From the NCBI GenBank assembly GCA_029718625.1, contig CM056376.1:77809386-77873385 (forward strand): 64,000 nucleotides of DNA, written 5' to 3'. Origin of the DNA: Synaphobranchus kaupii. Taxonomy: Eukaryota; Chordata; Actinopteri; Anguilliformes; Synaphobranchidae. The notes under the pieces were generated by a model. The model made no database searches. It saw only the letters and a list, made by a program, of their open reading frames with translations, and had not been told where the DNA came from. Positions 21,833 to 34,457 of this stretch are shown piece after piece. The translations under genes were made by a program, and so were the position numbers. Position 1 is the first letter of the stretch. Each line of letters starts with the position of its first letter.

Positions 21833-23282
21833 ATGAAATCATTTACTGTTAGCTCGTGGAATATTCAAGGTCTATACTCATCAATCTTAGGAGCAAAAAG
21901 TACAAACTCAGAGTTCCTGAGAAATATTAAAGACCAGGACATAATTGTGTTGACCGAAACATGGTGTCGTGCAGACGTAGATACCCACTGTCCCTCTGGC
22001 TATGCAGAAATTGCACTACCCTCGCTGAAGCACAAAAATATAAAAAATGGCAGAAACTCAGGTGGAGTTATTATTTGGTACAAAGAAAGCTTAGCATCCC
22101 AACTAACTAAAATTAAAAAAGGACCAACACACATCTGGCTCAAGCTCAAAAAAGGCAATATTCAATTTGACAATGACCTGTACATTTGTGCAGCATATAC
22201 CCCCCCCGTGGAGTCACCATATTATGATGACCAATTCTTCAGCAATCTCCACACAGAAACCAGCCATTTCCAGGCTCAGGGGAATGTGCTGTTGTGTGGG
22301 GATTTCAATGCCAGAACAGGTTCAGAACCAGACTGCATTGAAACGCAGGGAAACAGCCACATATTCAGGCAACCCTCTCTGTACCTTATACCCACCACCA
22401 CAAGAAGAAACAACCCTGATAGCACTGTAAACAAAAATGGGAATGAGTTACTGCATCTCTGTCGAGCCTTAGGCCTGTACATGCTTAATGGCAGGATCAG
22501 AGGGGACTCTTTAGGTCGGTTCACTTACTGCTCAGCTATTGGAACTAGTGTAGTCGACTATGCCATCACTGACATGGACCCCTCCTTCATTAGTGCATTC
22601 ACTGTCAGACCACAGACACCATTATCAGACCACTGCCAGATAAATGTGTTTTTAAAAATAATTAGACAACCAAATAACACCCAATCAGAGCCCTGCAAAC
22701 TGTTCAAAATAAACCCAACATACAAATGGGCTCCAAACAGCGTGGCTGAATTTAATAATGCAATCAGTTCTACAGAGATCACTAACCTTATTAACAAATT
22801 TCTTCTAACACCGTTCCAACCTAATTCAGATGATGTAAACCTGGCAGTTAAACAAATTAATGAAATATATAATAAATCAGCTATCAAAGCTAACCTGAAC
22901 AAAATCAACAACAAGCAGAATCGGAGACCTCAAAAAGAAAAATGGTTTGATGAAGAATGCAGAAAAGTAAGAAATAATCTGCGACAATTATCTAACCAAA
23001 AACATCATCAACCACAAAAAATTGAATTACGACAAAAATACTGTGAGGTACTCAAAGAATATAAACAAACTTTAAAACGGAAAAGGCAAGATCACCACAA
23101 CAAAACTCTTAGAGACATTGAAGAGTCTTTAAATGAAAACCAGTTCTGGGAAAAATGGAACAACCTGAACTCTAAACAATCCCATGAACTAGCCATTCAA
23201 AATGGAGACATTTGGAAAAAATATTTTGAAAACCTTTACAAAGAAATACTGCCAGAAGACCTCTCATCTGAACAAAAACATA
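21833..23282 (+). CDS. LINE-C ORF2, 5' part: APE-type endonuclease (split by insertion)
   Basis: The likely start is the ATG at 21833 (MKSFTVSSWNIQGL), because the endonuclease fold begins there. The APE/exonuclease-III-like domain (residues 1-280) keeps SWNIQGL, TETWC (catalytic Glu), GDFNAR (Asp/Asn), GRFTYCS, DYAITD and LSDHCQI (Asp-His). This domain nicks target DNA to prime reverse transcription. A Lys-rich linker follows (EKWFDEECRKVRNNLRQLS) and leads to the RT. The frame is uninterrupted until the TTAA at 23283, where a 2-kb element is inserted, and it resumes in phase at 25299. Without the insertion the ORF2 would be about 1,160 codons, a normal length for CR1/L2-type LINEs. Confidence 0.9.
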
Positions 23283-25298
23283 TTAACCCCTTGGCGCAGA
23301 TGGCACATTTCACCTATTTAGGGGTGCTCTGTTTAAGGCTTTATAACTCCAGGTGTGAGCATCACATAAACTTGGTAAATGGCTTAAATGAAAGAAGACA
23401 GGTGTACCATTTACAATACAAACTTAGATTTGTTTATTTTCATAATTTAAGTCAAAATAAAGTGCCACAAATGCAAAGAAACTTAGGGGGAAAAAAATTT
23501 TAAATAGTTTTTTTTAATTTTGCTGAGAGCTACATAAGTGAAATCGGTAATATATATACATTTCCTGGATCATAAACTCCATGTCCACAAGTTTTGCAAA
23601 ATCTGAGGATGATATGCAGAACTACTAAAGGTCTATGATGCAAAATATAGCCGTGTATCCTCTTGTCCATTAGTGTCTCCAAATCTATCCAAATGGCTAA
23701 ATTGTGCACTGCTGCAAATAAAAAAAATTTATGAAATATTTAACTACAAATCAACAGTTTGGGCTCATAAAACTCACTTGTGCATAATTTCCAAGTGAGA
23801 ATTATATATTTTCAGCAGTATAGGTGGGTAGATATCTATGGGTCCAAAACCCCTATGCAAAACATGTCATAAAATATTATATTATATTATAAATTATAAC
23901 GCATACACATTTGCTCCCTCTGGTGGCTTAAGATAAAAAAACATTGATATCACAGTGTTACATACACCTAAATATGTTGCCTAATCATTCACTCTTGTAC
24001 CTCAATAAAACATCACTTGTCCCTGTACTCTACAGTATGTATACTTTTGTCCTGGGATTGCATTTTTCTGTATTCTTTTAATCTTTTAAGTTTTCCTATT
24101 CATAATAACTCCAAGGAAATTTTTACCTTAATCTACCACATATCAGCGCAACAGTAAATTGGAATGAGCACTTGTCATGCCATAAGAGGCATACATCATA
24201 GCCTATACTATGTATGATAACATGAACATAAAATAGTTTTCCACCATCTGTAAAATGCTGCCAAATATTCTATCTTCAATGAACATCGGTAGCCTAGTTC
24301 AAAAATACATTTAGCTAACGATTGCACTACAGTATGTGAAATGCACTCAAAATGCGAAAATAACAACAGGGCTATCAAACTTGGAAAGACAGTGCTCGAG
24401 TGGAAACACGAACGTACGTATGTAGCCAGCGAGACCAACGGTATTTTAGACGCAAAAATACTTACATATCGCAAAAGGGGAATTTCCCTGGATAATGCGT
24501 ATTGTATAGCGCTTGCGTAATACTAGACAGCTAAAACGAAAACTGCCGTTACGCTGGGCTGTAGTAAATTGCTCAAAGCACCCAAAAAGACTTGGCATAT
24601 ACCGTTGCGACGGTTATAATGTACTCTATTGGATAAAAAAGCCGACAATTAAACCAGAGTGAACTGTAATGCATGAGACAGTCTTACAGGGCATGGGGCT
24701 TATTACGCGGCGACGTTTCAGATAGTGTAATAGCGGTATAAAGTGTTGTATATTTCTCAAACCGATTGTACCAGACAATAAATGACAACTGAATTTTGAA
24801 AGGAACATCTCGATGTGTAAAACCAATGGTAGGATTGTATATTTATTTCATATTTAGTAGCATATATTGCTAGTAGAATACATGGTAGAATGAGATAGTA
24901 CTTTCACAGTTTATTTTGCATTTGAGTGAGCAGGGCTTTTCACGGCTTTTCTGGCATACGATCAGGCTATTGTTGGATTTATCTCGTTGCTATGACGTTA
25001 TTCTAATTTTATATGATGAATAAATATATGTATGAACTCAAACATAGACGCTATTGTCCACTATGTCACGTATATGTAGGTATAGACTAGGTGGGGTTTG
25101 CTTGATAAATGGACTTGCTACAGGGAAATAGTGGCACTTAGAAACTACGTATTCGGCAGAAATCGTCACGAACCGTCTACCAATAAATTTAAAACACAGA
25201 GTTTGTGATTTCCAATCATAGTTCGGCTGCAGTAGCAACGAATGTCTGAGTTGAGCAAAAAGCTTCCGCCGGCGCCACCTTCTGCGCAAAGGTGTTAA
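23283..25298. mobile_element. TTAA-flanked piggyBac-like non-autonomous element, copy 2
   Basis: TTAA is present at 23283-23286 and 25295-25298. The inner ends are inverted: CCCCTTGGCGCAGATGG at the left, and CACCTTTGCGCAGAAGG as the reverse complement of the right. It is 2,008 bp between the TTAAs, collinear with 60-2932 but lacking the nested hAT. It is non-coding. Joining the host sequence at one TTAA keeps the LINE ORF2 in phase across the site, which confirms the exact boundaries. It also has about 190 bp (around 24060-24235) that is absent from copy 1. Confidence 0.9.
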
Positions 25299-27327
25299 GG
25301 AAAAGCTAGAAATACTGGAATCAACTATAAAAAACAATCAGAACCCAATTGATTTCCAAATTTCTCTAGAAGAACTAAAAGATAAACTCCAAAATCTCAA
25401 ACCGAAAAAAGCTTGTGGCCCCGACAGCATCAGGACAGAAATGCTCAAACACAGTCCTCTTGAGCTGCAAACGGCCCTGCTTAAACTATTCAATCTGGTC
25501 CTACAAGCTGGCTACTTTCCTGACATCTGGAATAGGGGGCTTATATCCCCAATATACAAGAGTGGAGACAAATTCGACCCCAGTAACTACCGAGGCATCT
25601 GTGTGAGCAGTAATCTGGGGAAGGTTTTCTGCTGTATTCTCAACGCTAGAATACAGGCCTTCCTTATGGAACACAATGTCTTGAGTAAGAGTCAGATTGG
25701 CTTCCTACCAAATTACCGCACTACAGATCACATTTACACCCTACACACCCTAATTAATCGACATGTTCACCAAAAAAATAAAGGAAAAATATTTGCATGC
25801 TTTGTTGATTTTAAGAAAGCATTTGATTCTATTTGGCACAAAGGCTTATACTATAAAATCATCCAAAGTGGTGTAGGGGGTAAAGTGTATGACATAATTA
25901 AATCTATTTATTTGGAAAATAAGTGCGGTGTAAAACTCGGCAACAAAAGAACAGAATACTTCACTCAAGGGCGAGGGGTACGACAGGGCTGCAGTTTGAG
26001 TCCAACCCTGTTCAATATGTACATTAATGAGTTAGCGGTGTTACTGGAACAATCTGCAGCTCCTGGCCTCACCCTAAACAACACAGAAATCAAATTCTTG
26101 CTCTACGCAGATGACCTGGTGCTGCTGTCACCCACAGAACAGGGTCTACAGCAGCATCTGGATCTGCTAGAGAAATACTGTCAGAACTGGGCCCTGGCAG
26201 TAAATTTAAAAAAGACAAAAATTATGATCTTCCAGAAGAAGCCCAGGTGTCAGGACAGTAGACACCTATTTACTCTAGGTAACACCGCCCTAGAACACAC
26301 GCTAAATTATGATTGCCTGGGACTAAAAATCAGTGCCTCAGGAAACTTTGGTCTGGCAGTGAATGCACTTAAAGAAAAAGCCAGAAGAGCTTTCTATGCA
26401 ATAAAAAGAAAATTCTATAAAATAGACATCCCAATTAAAATTTGGTCCAAAATCTTTGACAGTGTCATCCTGCCCATTGCAGTATATGGAAGTGAAGTAT
26501 GGGGTCCACTCACTCATCAAGACTACACTAGATGGGACAAGCATCCAATAGAAGCCCTGCATGCAGAATTTTGTCGAAATTTGCTAAATGTACAAAGGAA
26601 AACACCAACAAATGCATGCAGGGCAGAATTAGGCCGCTTCCCATTACTAATAAATATCCAAAAAAGATCACTTAAATTCTGGATGCACCTTCAATCAAGT
26701 CCCCATGATACATTACAATTTATAGCATTCCAAACCCAAGAGCTAAGCCCAAAAAAGAGTCCCCTCAGTCAGCTGGTTCTGAAACTAACTAACCCCGTAA
26801 ACACAAACACTGAAGAGTTACAGACCAGCACTGCTTACCAACCACAGATTAGAGTAAACCAAATCATCAAACAATGCAAAAACTCATATTTGGAACATTG
26901 GGACATAGAAACCAAATTACAACACAAATTAGAATGTTATCTGGCCCTAAAAAGAGAATACAAATTGGCTGACTATCTCTCCACTGTCAGAGATAGAAAG
27001 CAGAGACTTATCCTTACCAAGTACAGGCTCAGTGACCACAGTCTAGCCATTGAAAAAGGCAGACATAAAAAATCTTGGTTACCAAAAGAGCAAAGAATAT
27101 GTGGTCACTGTACGACAGGTAAGGTTGAGACAGAGATGCACTTCCTCCTAAATTGTGATAAATTCCAAAATATTAGAGAATACCAGAAAAAATTTGAAAA
27201 CCAAATTCCAAATTTTCTACTCCTAGATGACAAAGAGAAATTGGCACTCATTCTAGGAGAGGGACAAAGGACACACCTTGCGGCACAATATGTGTCAGAA
27301 TGCCATAGCCATAGGGACAGCGGGTAA
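25299..27327 (+). CDS. LINE-C ORF2, 3' part: reverse transcriptase and C-terminal knuckle
   Basis: This is in phase with the endonuclease part across the TTAA insertion. The RT motifs occur in order: KKACGPDSI, NYRGICVSSNLGK, SQIGFLPNYRTTDHIYTLH, FVDFKKAFDSIWHKGL (catalytic Asp), GRGVRQGCSLSPTLFNMYIN, LLYADDLVLLSP (the YADD box with two catalytic Asp) and NLKKTKIMIF. The C-terminal domain contains GSEVWGPL, QRKTPTNACRAELG and a Cys/His knuckle, CGHC with HFLLNC (about 27110-27160). It ends at TAA 27325-27327. No stop or frameshift is seen, so this is the best preserved copy of the family in the window. The clade is most likely CR1/L2-like, given the SGNH ORF1, but it is not resolved here. Confidence 0.92.
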
Positions 27328-27614
27328 TGGAAATACTGTTATTTATCATTATTATTATAATTATTATTATTATTATTAATTTTATATATTTCTGCATTGC
27401 CTTATTACTGTTGCTATTACCATTTTATTTATTTATTTATTTATGTTTTCCCTTTATTATAACCAGATTTACATATCTACCTACCTGTTCCATTTTAATT
27501 AGTTGGTATTTATTTTAAGTACTCTTACTAATATTTCACCTGCTTTGGCAACATTGTAACAGTCTGTATGCAGTCATGCCAATAAAGCATTATTGAATTG
27601 AATTGAATTGAATT
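27328..27614 (+). other. LINE-C 3' UTR and TTGAA-repeat tail
   Basis: It has (TTA)n and (TTTA)n runs at 27338-27445, then the family 3' end CTTTGGCAA...TGCCAATAAAGC (AATAAA at 27581-27586) and a tail of TTGAA repeats (27592-27614). The short 3'-terminal tandem repeat is characteristic of CR1/L2-like LINEs rather than poly-A-tailed L1. It passes into GTGGCTGAGTG minisatellite without a gap at 27615. Confidence 0.85.
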
Positions 27615-30146
27615 GAGTGGCTGAGTGAATGAGTGAGAGAGTGGCTGAGTGAATGAGTGAGTGAGAGAGTGGCTGAGTGAGTGAGAGAGTGGCTGAGTGA
27701 GACAGTGAGAGAGTGGCTGAGTGAGTGAGTGAGAGAGTGGCTGAGTGAGTGAGTGAGTGAGTGAGAGAGTGGCTGAGAGAGTGGCTGAGTGAGTGAGTGA
27801 GTGAGTGAGAAAGTGGCTGAGTGAGTGAGAGAGTGAGAAAGTGGCTGAGTGAGTGAGAGAGAGTGAACGAGTGAGTGCGTCAGTGAGAGAGTGGCTGAGT
27901 GAACGAGTGAGTGGCTGAGTGAATGAGTGAGTGAGAGAGTGGCTGAGTGAATGAGAGAGTGGCTGAGTGAATGAGTGAGAGTGTGAGTGAGTGAGAGATT
28001 GACTGAGTGAATGAGTGAGAGTGTGAGTGAGTGAGAGATTGGCTGAGTTAGCGAGTGGCTGAGTGAGAGAGTGGCTGAGTGAGTGAGTGAGAGAGTGGCT
28101 GAGTGAGTGAGTGACAAAGTGGCTGAGTGAATGAGTGAGTGAGAAAGTGGCTGAGTGAGTGAGAGAGTGAGAAAGTGGCTGAGTGAGTGAGTGAGTGAGA
28201 GAGAGTGGCTGAGTGAGAGAGTGGCTGAGTGAGAGAGAGTGGCTAAGTGAGAGAGTGGCTGAGTGAGTGAGAGAGAGTGGCTGAGTGAGTGAGTGACAAA
28301 GTGGCTGAGTGAATGAGTGAGTGAGAAAGTGGCTGAGTGAGTGAGAGAGTGGGAAAGTGGCTGAGTGAGTGAGTGAGAGAGAGTGGCTGAGTGAGAGAGT
28401 GACTGAGTGAGAGAGTGGCTGAGTGAGAGAGTGGCTGAGTGAGAGAGAGTGGCTGAGTGAGTGAGTGACAAAGTGGCTGAGTGAATGAGTGAGTGAGAAA
28501 GTGGCTGAGTGAGTGAGAGAGTGGGAAAGTGGCTGAGTGAGTGAGAGAGAGTGGCTGAGTGAGAGAGTGGCTGAGTGAGAGAGAGTGGCTGAGTGAGTGA
28601 GAGAGAGTGGCTGAGTGAGTGAGTGAGAGTGGCTGAGTGAGTGAGTGGCTGAGTGAGTGAGTGAGAGAGTGGCGGAGTGAGTGAGAGAGTGGTTGAGTGA
28701 GAGATTGGCTGAGTTAGCGAGTGGCTGAGTGACAGAGTGGCTGAGTGAGAGAGTGGCTGAGTGAGTGAGAGAGTGGCTGAGTGAGTGAGAGAGAGTGGCT
28801 GAGTGAGTGAGTGAGAGAGTGGCGGAGTGAGTGAGAGAGTGGCTGAGTGAGAGATTGGCTGAGTTAGCGAGTGGCTGAGTGAGAGAGTGGCTGAGTGAGA
28901 GAGTGGCTGAGTGAGAGAGTGGCTGAGTGAGAGATTGGCTGAGTTAGCGAGTGGCTGAGTGAGAGAGTGGCTGAGTGAGAGAGTGGCTGAGTGAGAGAGT
29001 GGCTGAGTGAGAGAGTGGCTGAGTGAGACAGTGAGAGAGTGGCTGAGTGAGAGAGTGGCTGAGTGAGTGAGTGACAAAGTGGCTGAGTGAATGAGTGAGT
29101 GAGAAAGTGGCTGAGTGAGTGAGTGAGAGAGAGTGGCTGAGTGAGAGTGGCTGAGTGAGAGAGTGGCTGAGTGAGACAGTGAGAGAGTGGCTGAGTGAGA
29201 GAGTGGCTGAGTGAGAAAGTGGCTGAGTGAGTGAGAGAGTGGGAAAGTGGCTGAGTGAGTGAGTGAGAGAGAGTGGCTGAGTGAGAGAGTGGCTGAGTGA
29301 GAGAGAGTGGCTGAGTGAGTGAGAGTGGCTGAGTGAGTGAGTGGCTGAGTGAGTGAGTGAGAGAGTGGCGGAGTGAGTGAGAGAGTGGTTGAGTGAGTGA
29401 GTGAGTGAGAGAGTGTGGCTGAGTGAGAGAAAGTGGCTGAGTGAGTGAGAGAGCGGCTGAGTGAACGAGTGGCTGAGTGAGAGAGAGTGGCTGAGTGAGT
29501 GAGTGAGAGTGGCTGAGTGAGAGAGAGTGGCTGAGTGAGTGAGAGAGTGTGGCTGAGTGAGAGAGAGTGGCTGAGTGAGTGAGAGAGCGGCTGAGTGAAC
29601 GAGTGAATGAGAGAGTGGCTGAGAGAACGAGTGAGAGAGAGTAGCTGAGTGAACGAGTGAATGAGAGAGTGGCTGAGTGAACGAGTGAGAGAGAGTAGCT
29701 GAGTGAGTGAGTGAGAGTGGCTGAGTGAGTGAGTGAGAGAGTGGCTGAGTGAGTGAGTGAGAGAGTGTGGCTGAGTGAATGAGTGAGAGAGAGTGGCTGA
29801 GTGAACGAGTGAATGAGTGAGAGTGGCTGAGTGAACGAGTGAGAGAGTGGCTGAATGAACGAGTGAGTGAGTGGCTGAGTGAACGAGTGAGTGAGTGGCT
29901 GAGTGAACGAGTGAGTGAGAGAGTGGCTGAATGAACGAGTGAGTGAGTGGCTGAGTGAACGAGTGAGTGAGAGAGTGGCTGAGTGAGTGAGAGAGTGGCT
30001 GAGTGAACGAGTGAGTGGCTGAGTGAATGAGTGAGTGAGAGAGTGGCTGAGTGGCTGAGTGGCTGAGTGGCTGAGTGAGTGAGTGAGTGAGTGAGTGAGT
30101 GAGTGAGTGAGAAAGTGAGTGAGTGAGTGAGAAAGTGGCTGAGTGA
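27615..30146 (+). repeat. GAGTGA minisatellite block 4
   Basis: About 2.5 kb of GTGGCTGAGTGAGAGA/GTGAGTGA units, with variant words GACAAAG, GTGGGAAAG, GTTAGCGAG and GTGGCGGAG that recur as groups. These groups suggest internal duplications of a few hundred bp. The GAACGAG word is frequent only in the right third. The left edge is the LINE-C tail and the right edge is LINE-D ORF1. The minus-strand frames of 443-863 residues are by-products of a stop-free repeat. Confidence 0.95.
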
Positions 30147-30425
30147 CCCCACATCGCCGGACCATCCAGAGGCCAGCGCACCTCTCCAAGGCTCGCTGCA
30201 GCTCGGCAACCCCAACCACAGCATCAGCAACACCAGCCCAGCCAACCAGGACCATCTGGAGCCTACGCACCCCACCCAATACCAATGGGCCAGCCTAGAC
30301 CCGGCCTAACACAGCCTCACCATGGCCCAGCGCAGCAGCGATACCCCAGCTATACAGCTGCACTCAGGGCCCCAGGTAACACAGAGAACCTGGACAAGAT
30401 AAAAAATCTCCTCAGTCTTATCTGA
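30147..30425 (+). pseudogene. LINE-D ORF1 C-terminal fragment (5' truncated)
   Basis: Pro/Ser/Gln-rich coding-like sequence begins directly after minisatellite. It ends in one frame with QQRYPSYTAALRAP, a variable part, IKNLLSLI and TGA near 30425, matching the ORF1 C-terminus of copies A and C. The rest of ORF1 is absent, as expected for 5' truncation or replacement by minisatellite. Confidence 0.65.
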
Positions 30426-32072
30426 TGACTGATGAGCTAAATACCGGACATTCAGGTATTAAACGTACAAGTTTCCTTCCCAATAATTAATAATAAATGA
30501 TGTTATATAGATTAGTTTAGTACCAATTTTAATATAATATTAGTATAATCTCAATAATTAATTATTCCAACATTGTTTGTCTGATTTAAAGCAAATAAGT
30601 TCCATACGATCCATAAATGCTGAAGTAATTTTCAATTAGCATGTGGAATATCCAGGGCCTGAGCTCCTCGGCTTTTGGTATAAAAAGTTCAACCCTGGAG
30701 TTCCAAGAAAGTGTAAAACATATTGACATGATTATCCTTCAGGAGTCTTGGTGTAGAACCGGTGGTTACTCACTGTCCCCCAGGATACCAAGAAACAATT
30801 GTCCCATCAATTAAAACAGCCCAAACCAATCGTGGAAGAGATTCTGGTGGTATGATAATTTGGTTTAAATCAGAGCTCAAAAACTACATCACAGAAATAA
30901 AATAAAAAATGGAATCACATATTTGGTTTAAAATAAGCAAAGAATTTATCACATCAAACAAAGACCTATACTTATGTGCAATCTATGTTCCACCCTCCGA
31001 GTCCCCCTATGTGTTCCACAACCTCCACAGTGAAATCAGCCATTTCCAGGCCCAGGGGAATGTGCTGATCTGTGGTGACATGAATGCCCGGACAGGCACA
31101 CATCCTGATTTTATAAAAGAGGACGGGAACAAGCACATATTTGGACAAGATTTTCTAAAAAATGTAACAAACATACCCAGAAATAACTCTGACCACCAAA
31201 TCAATAAAAATGGCAGACATCTACTGCAGCTCTGTCATGACCTGAGTCTATATATTGTCAATGGTAGGATACGAGGTGACTCTTTGGGATGATACCTGCA
31301 GCTCACCTCTTGGTAACAGTACAGTAGATTATGCGGTCACAGACCTAGATCCATTATCCTTCAGAGCGTTTACCGTCAAGCCACTAACCCCTCTGTCCGA
31401 CCACAGCCAAATCACAGTACATCTAAAAAGGACAGAACCTAACACCAGCACCCACAACCATCCCAGTAAGCTGTACAACATTAAACAATCATACAGATGG
31501 GAACCAAACAGCACAGAAGAATACCAGAAAGCAATCAATAATCAAGAAATCCAAACATTATTAGACACCTTTCTGGTTACCACATACCCTCAAAGTAAAG
31601 AAGGACTAAATATGGCAGTTAAAAATGTAAGTAACATATTTGAAAGGGCAGCTTTTATATCAAATTTAAAGAAAAAAATACAATGCCCCTAAAAAGATAA
31701 AACCTGAAACATGGTTTGACAAAGACTGCAAAGAAATAAGGAAAAAACTTAGACAATTATCAAATCAGAAACACAGAGATCAACAAAACCCAAATTTACG
31801 CCTTACTTTCTTTGAGACACTAAAACACTATAAGCAAACCCTCAGAACCAAAAAAGAGCAGCACAAACGGGCGCAACTGACAGTGATTGAGGAGTCCATC
31901 AATTCCAACAGGTTTTGGGAAAACTGGAAAAAATTAAACCAAACAAAACAAGAGGAATTGGCCATCCAAAATGGTAACGTGGAAAGATCATTTTGAAAAC
32001 CTCTATAAAAACATATCACATCAAAATCACTTGGAACAAAGAGAGATCTGTGAAAAATTTAACAAACTTGAA

Positions 32073-32686
32073 TTAAAGGTTGTATCAGCGATTTTGGGTG
32101 GAAACATAAATGATCACATTCATCTGATTTTTCCTCACGATCCGCTAGCTGCCCGCCCCATAAGCAGGCCGTCAAAAAACCGCGTCTCTGTAGGCAGCCT
32201 ATGCTCCGAGATCGTACACAAAAACAATGGTACTACCAACTACTCAAAACCAAAATAAACAGTATTCCAACCAATCACAATGATCTGCACAAACGTGACG
32301 TCACTTCTGAAGCGAAATCCCAAACAAACATACTTATGAATAATTATGTTATGTTTTAAAAAATAGTGTTCAAGCATCCAGAATTATAACCACGTTAATA
32401 ACGTTTGTAAGAAACCAAACCGTTTGTAAATCCGTCAAGATTTCAGCGAGATAAGAGTATTAGCGTTTGTGCAGATCATTGTGATTGGTTGGAATACTGT
32501 TTATTTTGGTTTTGAGTAGTTGGTAGTACCATTGTTTTTGTGTACGATCTCGGAGCATAGGCTGCCTACAGAGACGCGGTTTTTTGACGGCCTGCTTATG
32601 GGGCGGGCAGCTAGCAGATCGTGAGGAAAAATCAGATGAATGTGATCATTTATGTTTCCACCCAAAATCGCTGATACAACCTTTAA
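32073..32686. mobile_element. TTAA foldback element with 219-bp inverted arms
   Basis: TTAA flanks both sides (32073-32076 and 32683-32686). The 606-bp interior consists of a left arm 32077-32295, a loop of 168 bp and a right arm 32464-32682. The arms are near-perfect inverted copies; I saw one mismatch near 32142 in the part I compared. The ends begin AGGTTGTATCAGCGATTTTG. It has no coding capacity. TTAA duplication suggests mobilisation by a piggyBac-type transposase, but the ends differ from the other TTAA families in the window. The insertion splits LINE-D ORF2, and removing it with one TTAA keeps the frame. Confidence 0.9.
32296..32303. promoter_or_regulatory. palindromic CRE (TGACGTCA) in the foldback loop
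   Basis: A perfect TGACGTCA octamer, the consensus for CREB/ATF binding, sits at the left edge of the loop. Whether it is functional is unknown; an 8-mer can occur by chance. Confidence 0.3.
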
Positions 32687-34457
32687 GCATTAAAGACAAT
32701 CAGAATCCTTTAGACACCCCAATATCTGAGCAGGAATTGATCGACAAACTTCACATGCTCCAGTCTGGTAAAGCCAGCGGGCCAGATGGAATTTTAAATG
32801 AAATGCTAAAATACAGTAACCAAAAACTACAAAAGGCAATTTTAAAACTATTAAATTTGGTTCTGAGTGTGGGTTATTTCTCTGACATCTGGAATCAAGG
32901 ATTAATCACCCCTATATTCAAAAGTGGAGACAAATTGGACCCTAACAACTACCGAGGCATTTGTGTGAACAGTAATCTGGGGAAGGTTCTATGTAGCATA
33001 ATAAACACAAGAGTTCTGGACTTCCTTATCGAGCACAACGTCTTGAGTAAAAGTCAAATTGGATTTCTTCCTAAACACCGTACAACTGATCATATTTACA
33101 CCCTACACACACTAGTAGAGAAACATGTCAACCAAAATAAGAAGAAAATATTTGCCTGTTTTATAGATTTCAAGAAGGCCTTTGATTCATTTTGGCACAA
33201 TGGTTTGTTTTACAAACTTATCCAGAATGGTGTAGGGGGTAATAATGAAAGGGATATAATGAAATCAATGTACACCGAAAACAAATGTGGAGTCAAAATA
33301 GGAAATAAAAGGACAGAATTGTTCTCCCAGGGGCGGGGAGTGAGGCAGGGCTGCAGCTTGAGTCCCACTCTATTCAACATTTATATCAATGAATTGGCCA
33401 CAGTGTTGGAACAATCTGCAGCACCTGGACTCACGCTAGATGATAAAGAAATAAAATTCCTTCTCTATGCAGATGACCTGGTTCTGCTATTACCCACAGA
33501 ACATTGACTGCAGCAGAGCCTGGCTCTGGTAGAGAAACACTGTCAAGCCTGGGCCCTGACAGTGAACATGACTAAAACCAAAATTATGATATTCAAGAGA
33601 AAATCCAGATTTCAGGGAAACAAATACAGATTCACATTAGGAAATAAAACAATATAACACAGTAATAGTTACACTTATTTAGGTTTAAAAATAGCTCAAC
33701 AGGAAGTTTCAACTTGGTGGTAAATTAACTGAAAAAGAAAGCACGCAGGGCATTCTATGCCATAAAGAGAAATACTCAAATTATACTGCATCAAAATTTT
33801 GCTTAGAATATTCCAAACAGTCATTCAACCAATTGGATTATATGGCAGTGAAGTGTGGTGTCCGCTCACAGAGAAAGATTTTGCAAAATGGGACAAACAC
33901 CCCATAGAAACTAGCCCAGAGAAGAGTCCCCTCAGCCAGCTAGTCTTGAGGCTTAGTTCATTAAACCCTCTAACAAAAAGCAGCCTCAAGACAGCACCTC
34001 AAAAAAAAATTAGAGTCAACCAAATTATAGCAAAACATAAAGAAGGCTACATCACTTATTGGGACACACAAACAAAAACACAAAGCAAATTAGAGTGCTA
34101 TCGGGCCCTAAAAAGAGAGTACACTGTGGCAGATTACCTGACCACAGCAGAAATAAAAACAAGAAAAATATTGACAAAATACACTCAGAGAGCACAACCT
34201 GGCCATTGAGACCGGTAGACACCGGCAGACATGGCTACCCAAGAGAGGACAGGTTGTGCTCACTATGTCATATTCAAGAGGTGGAGACAGAGCTTAATTT
34301 CCTCACAAAATGTGAAAAATACAGTGAGGAAAGAACACGGTACTTTTTTTAAAATAAAAGAAATTTGCCCTGAATTTGAGACGCTTTCAGGCTGCCTTTC
34401 CTGTTGGGGGAGAAGAGGGACATTGCCACTTGCCACAAAATGAGGGACAGTGAGTAA

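Larger units (their letters stand above)
30642..34457 (+). pseudogene. LINE-D ORF2: endonuclease and RT, multiply broken
   Basis: It starts MWNIQGLSSSAFG at 30642. It is broken by frameshifts at about 30765 and 31290 and by stops at 30901 and 31690. It is split at 32073 by a foldback element and resumes in phase (LSIKDNQNPLDTPIS). The RT core is well kept: NNYRGICVNSNLGK, FIDFKKAFDSFWH, RQGCSLSPTLFNIYINEL and LLYADDLVLL, then a TGA near 33505. There is a deletion of roughly 50-55 codons near 33913, between KHPIET and SPEKSPL. The C-terminal knuckle has CSLC but Asn in place of the His (LNFLTKC). Copies C and D are diverged along their whole length. This copy is dead. Confidence 0.9.

Noticed and set aside
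27590..30285. Minus-strand frames of 443-863 codons
   Set aside because: Same cause as for block 1: a stop-free minisatellite.
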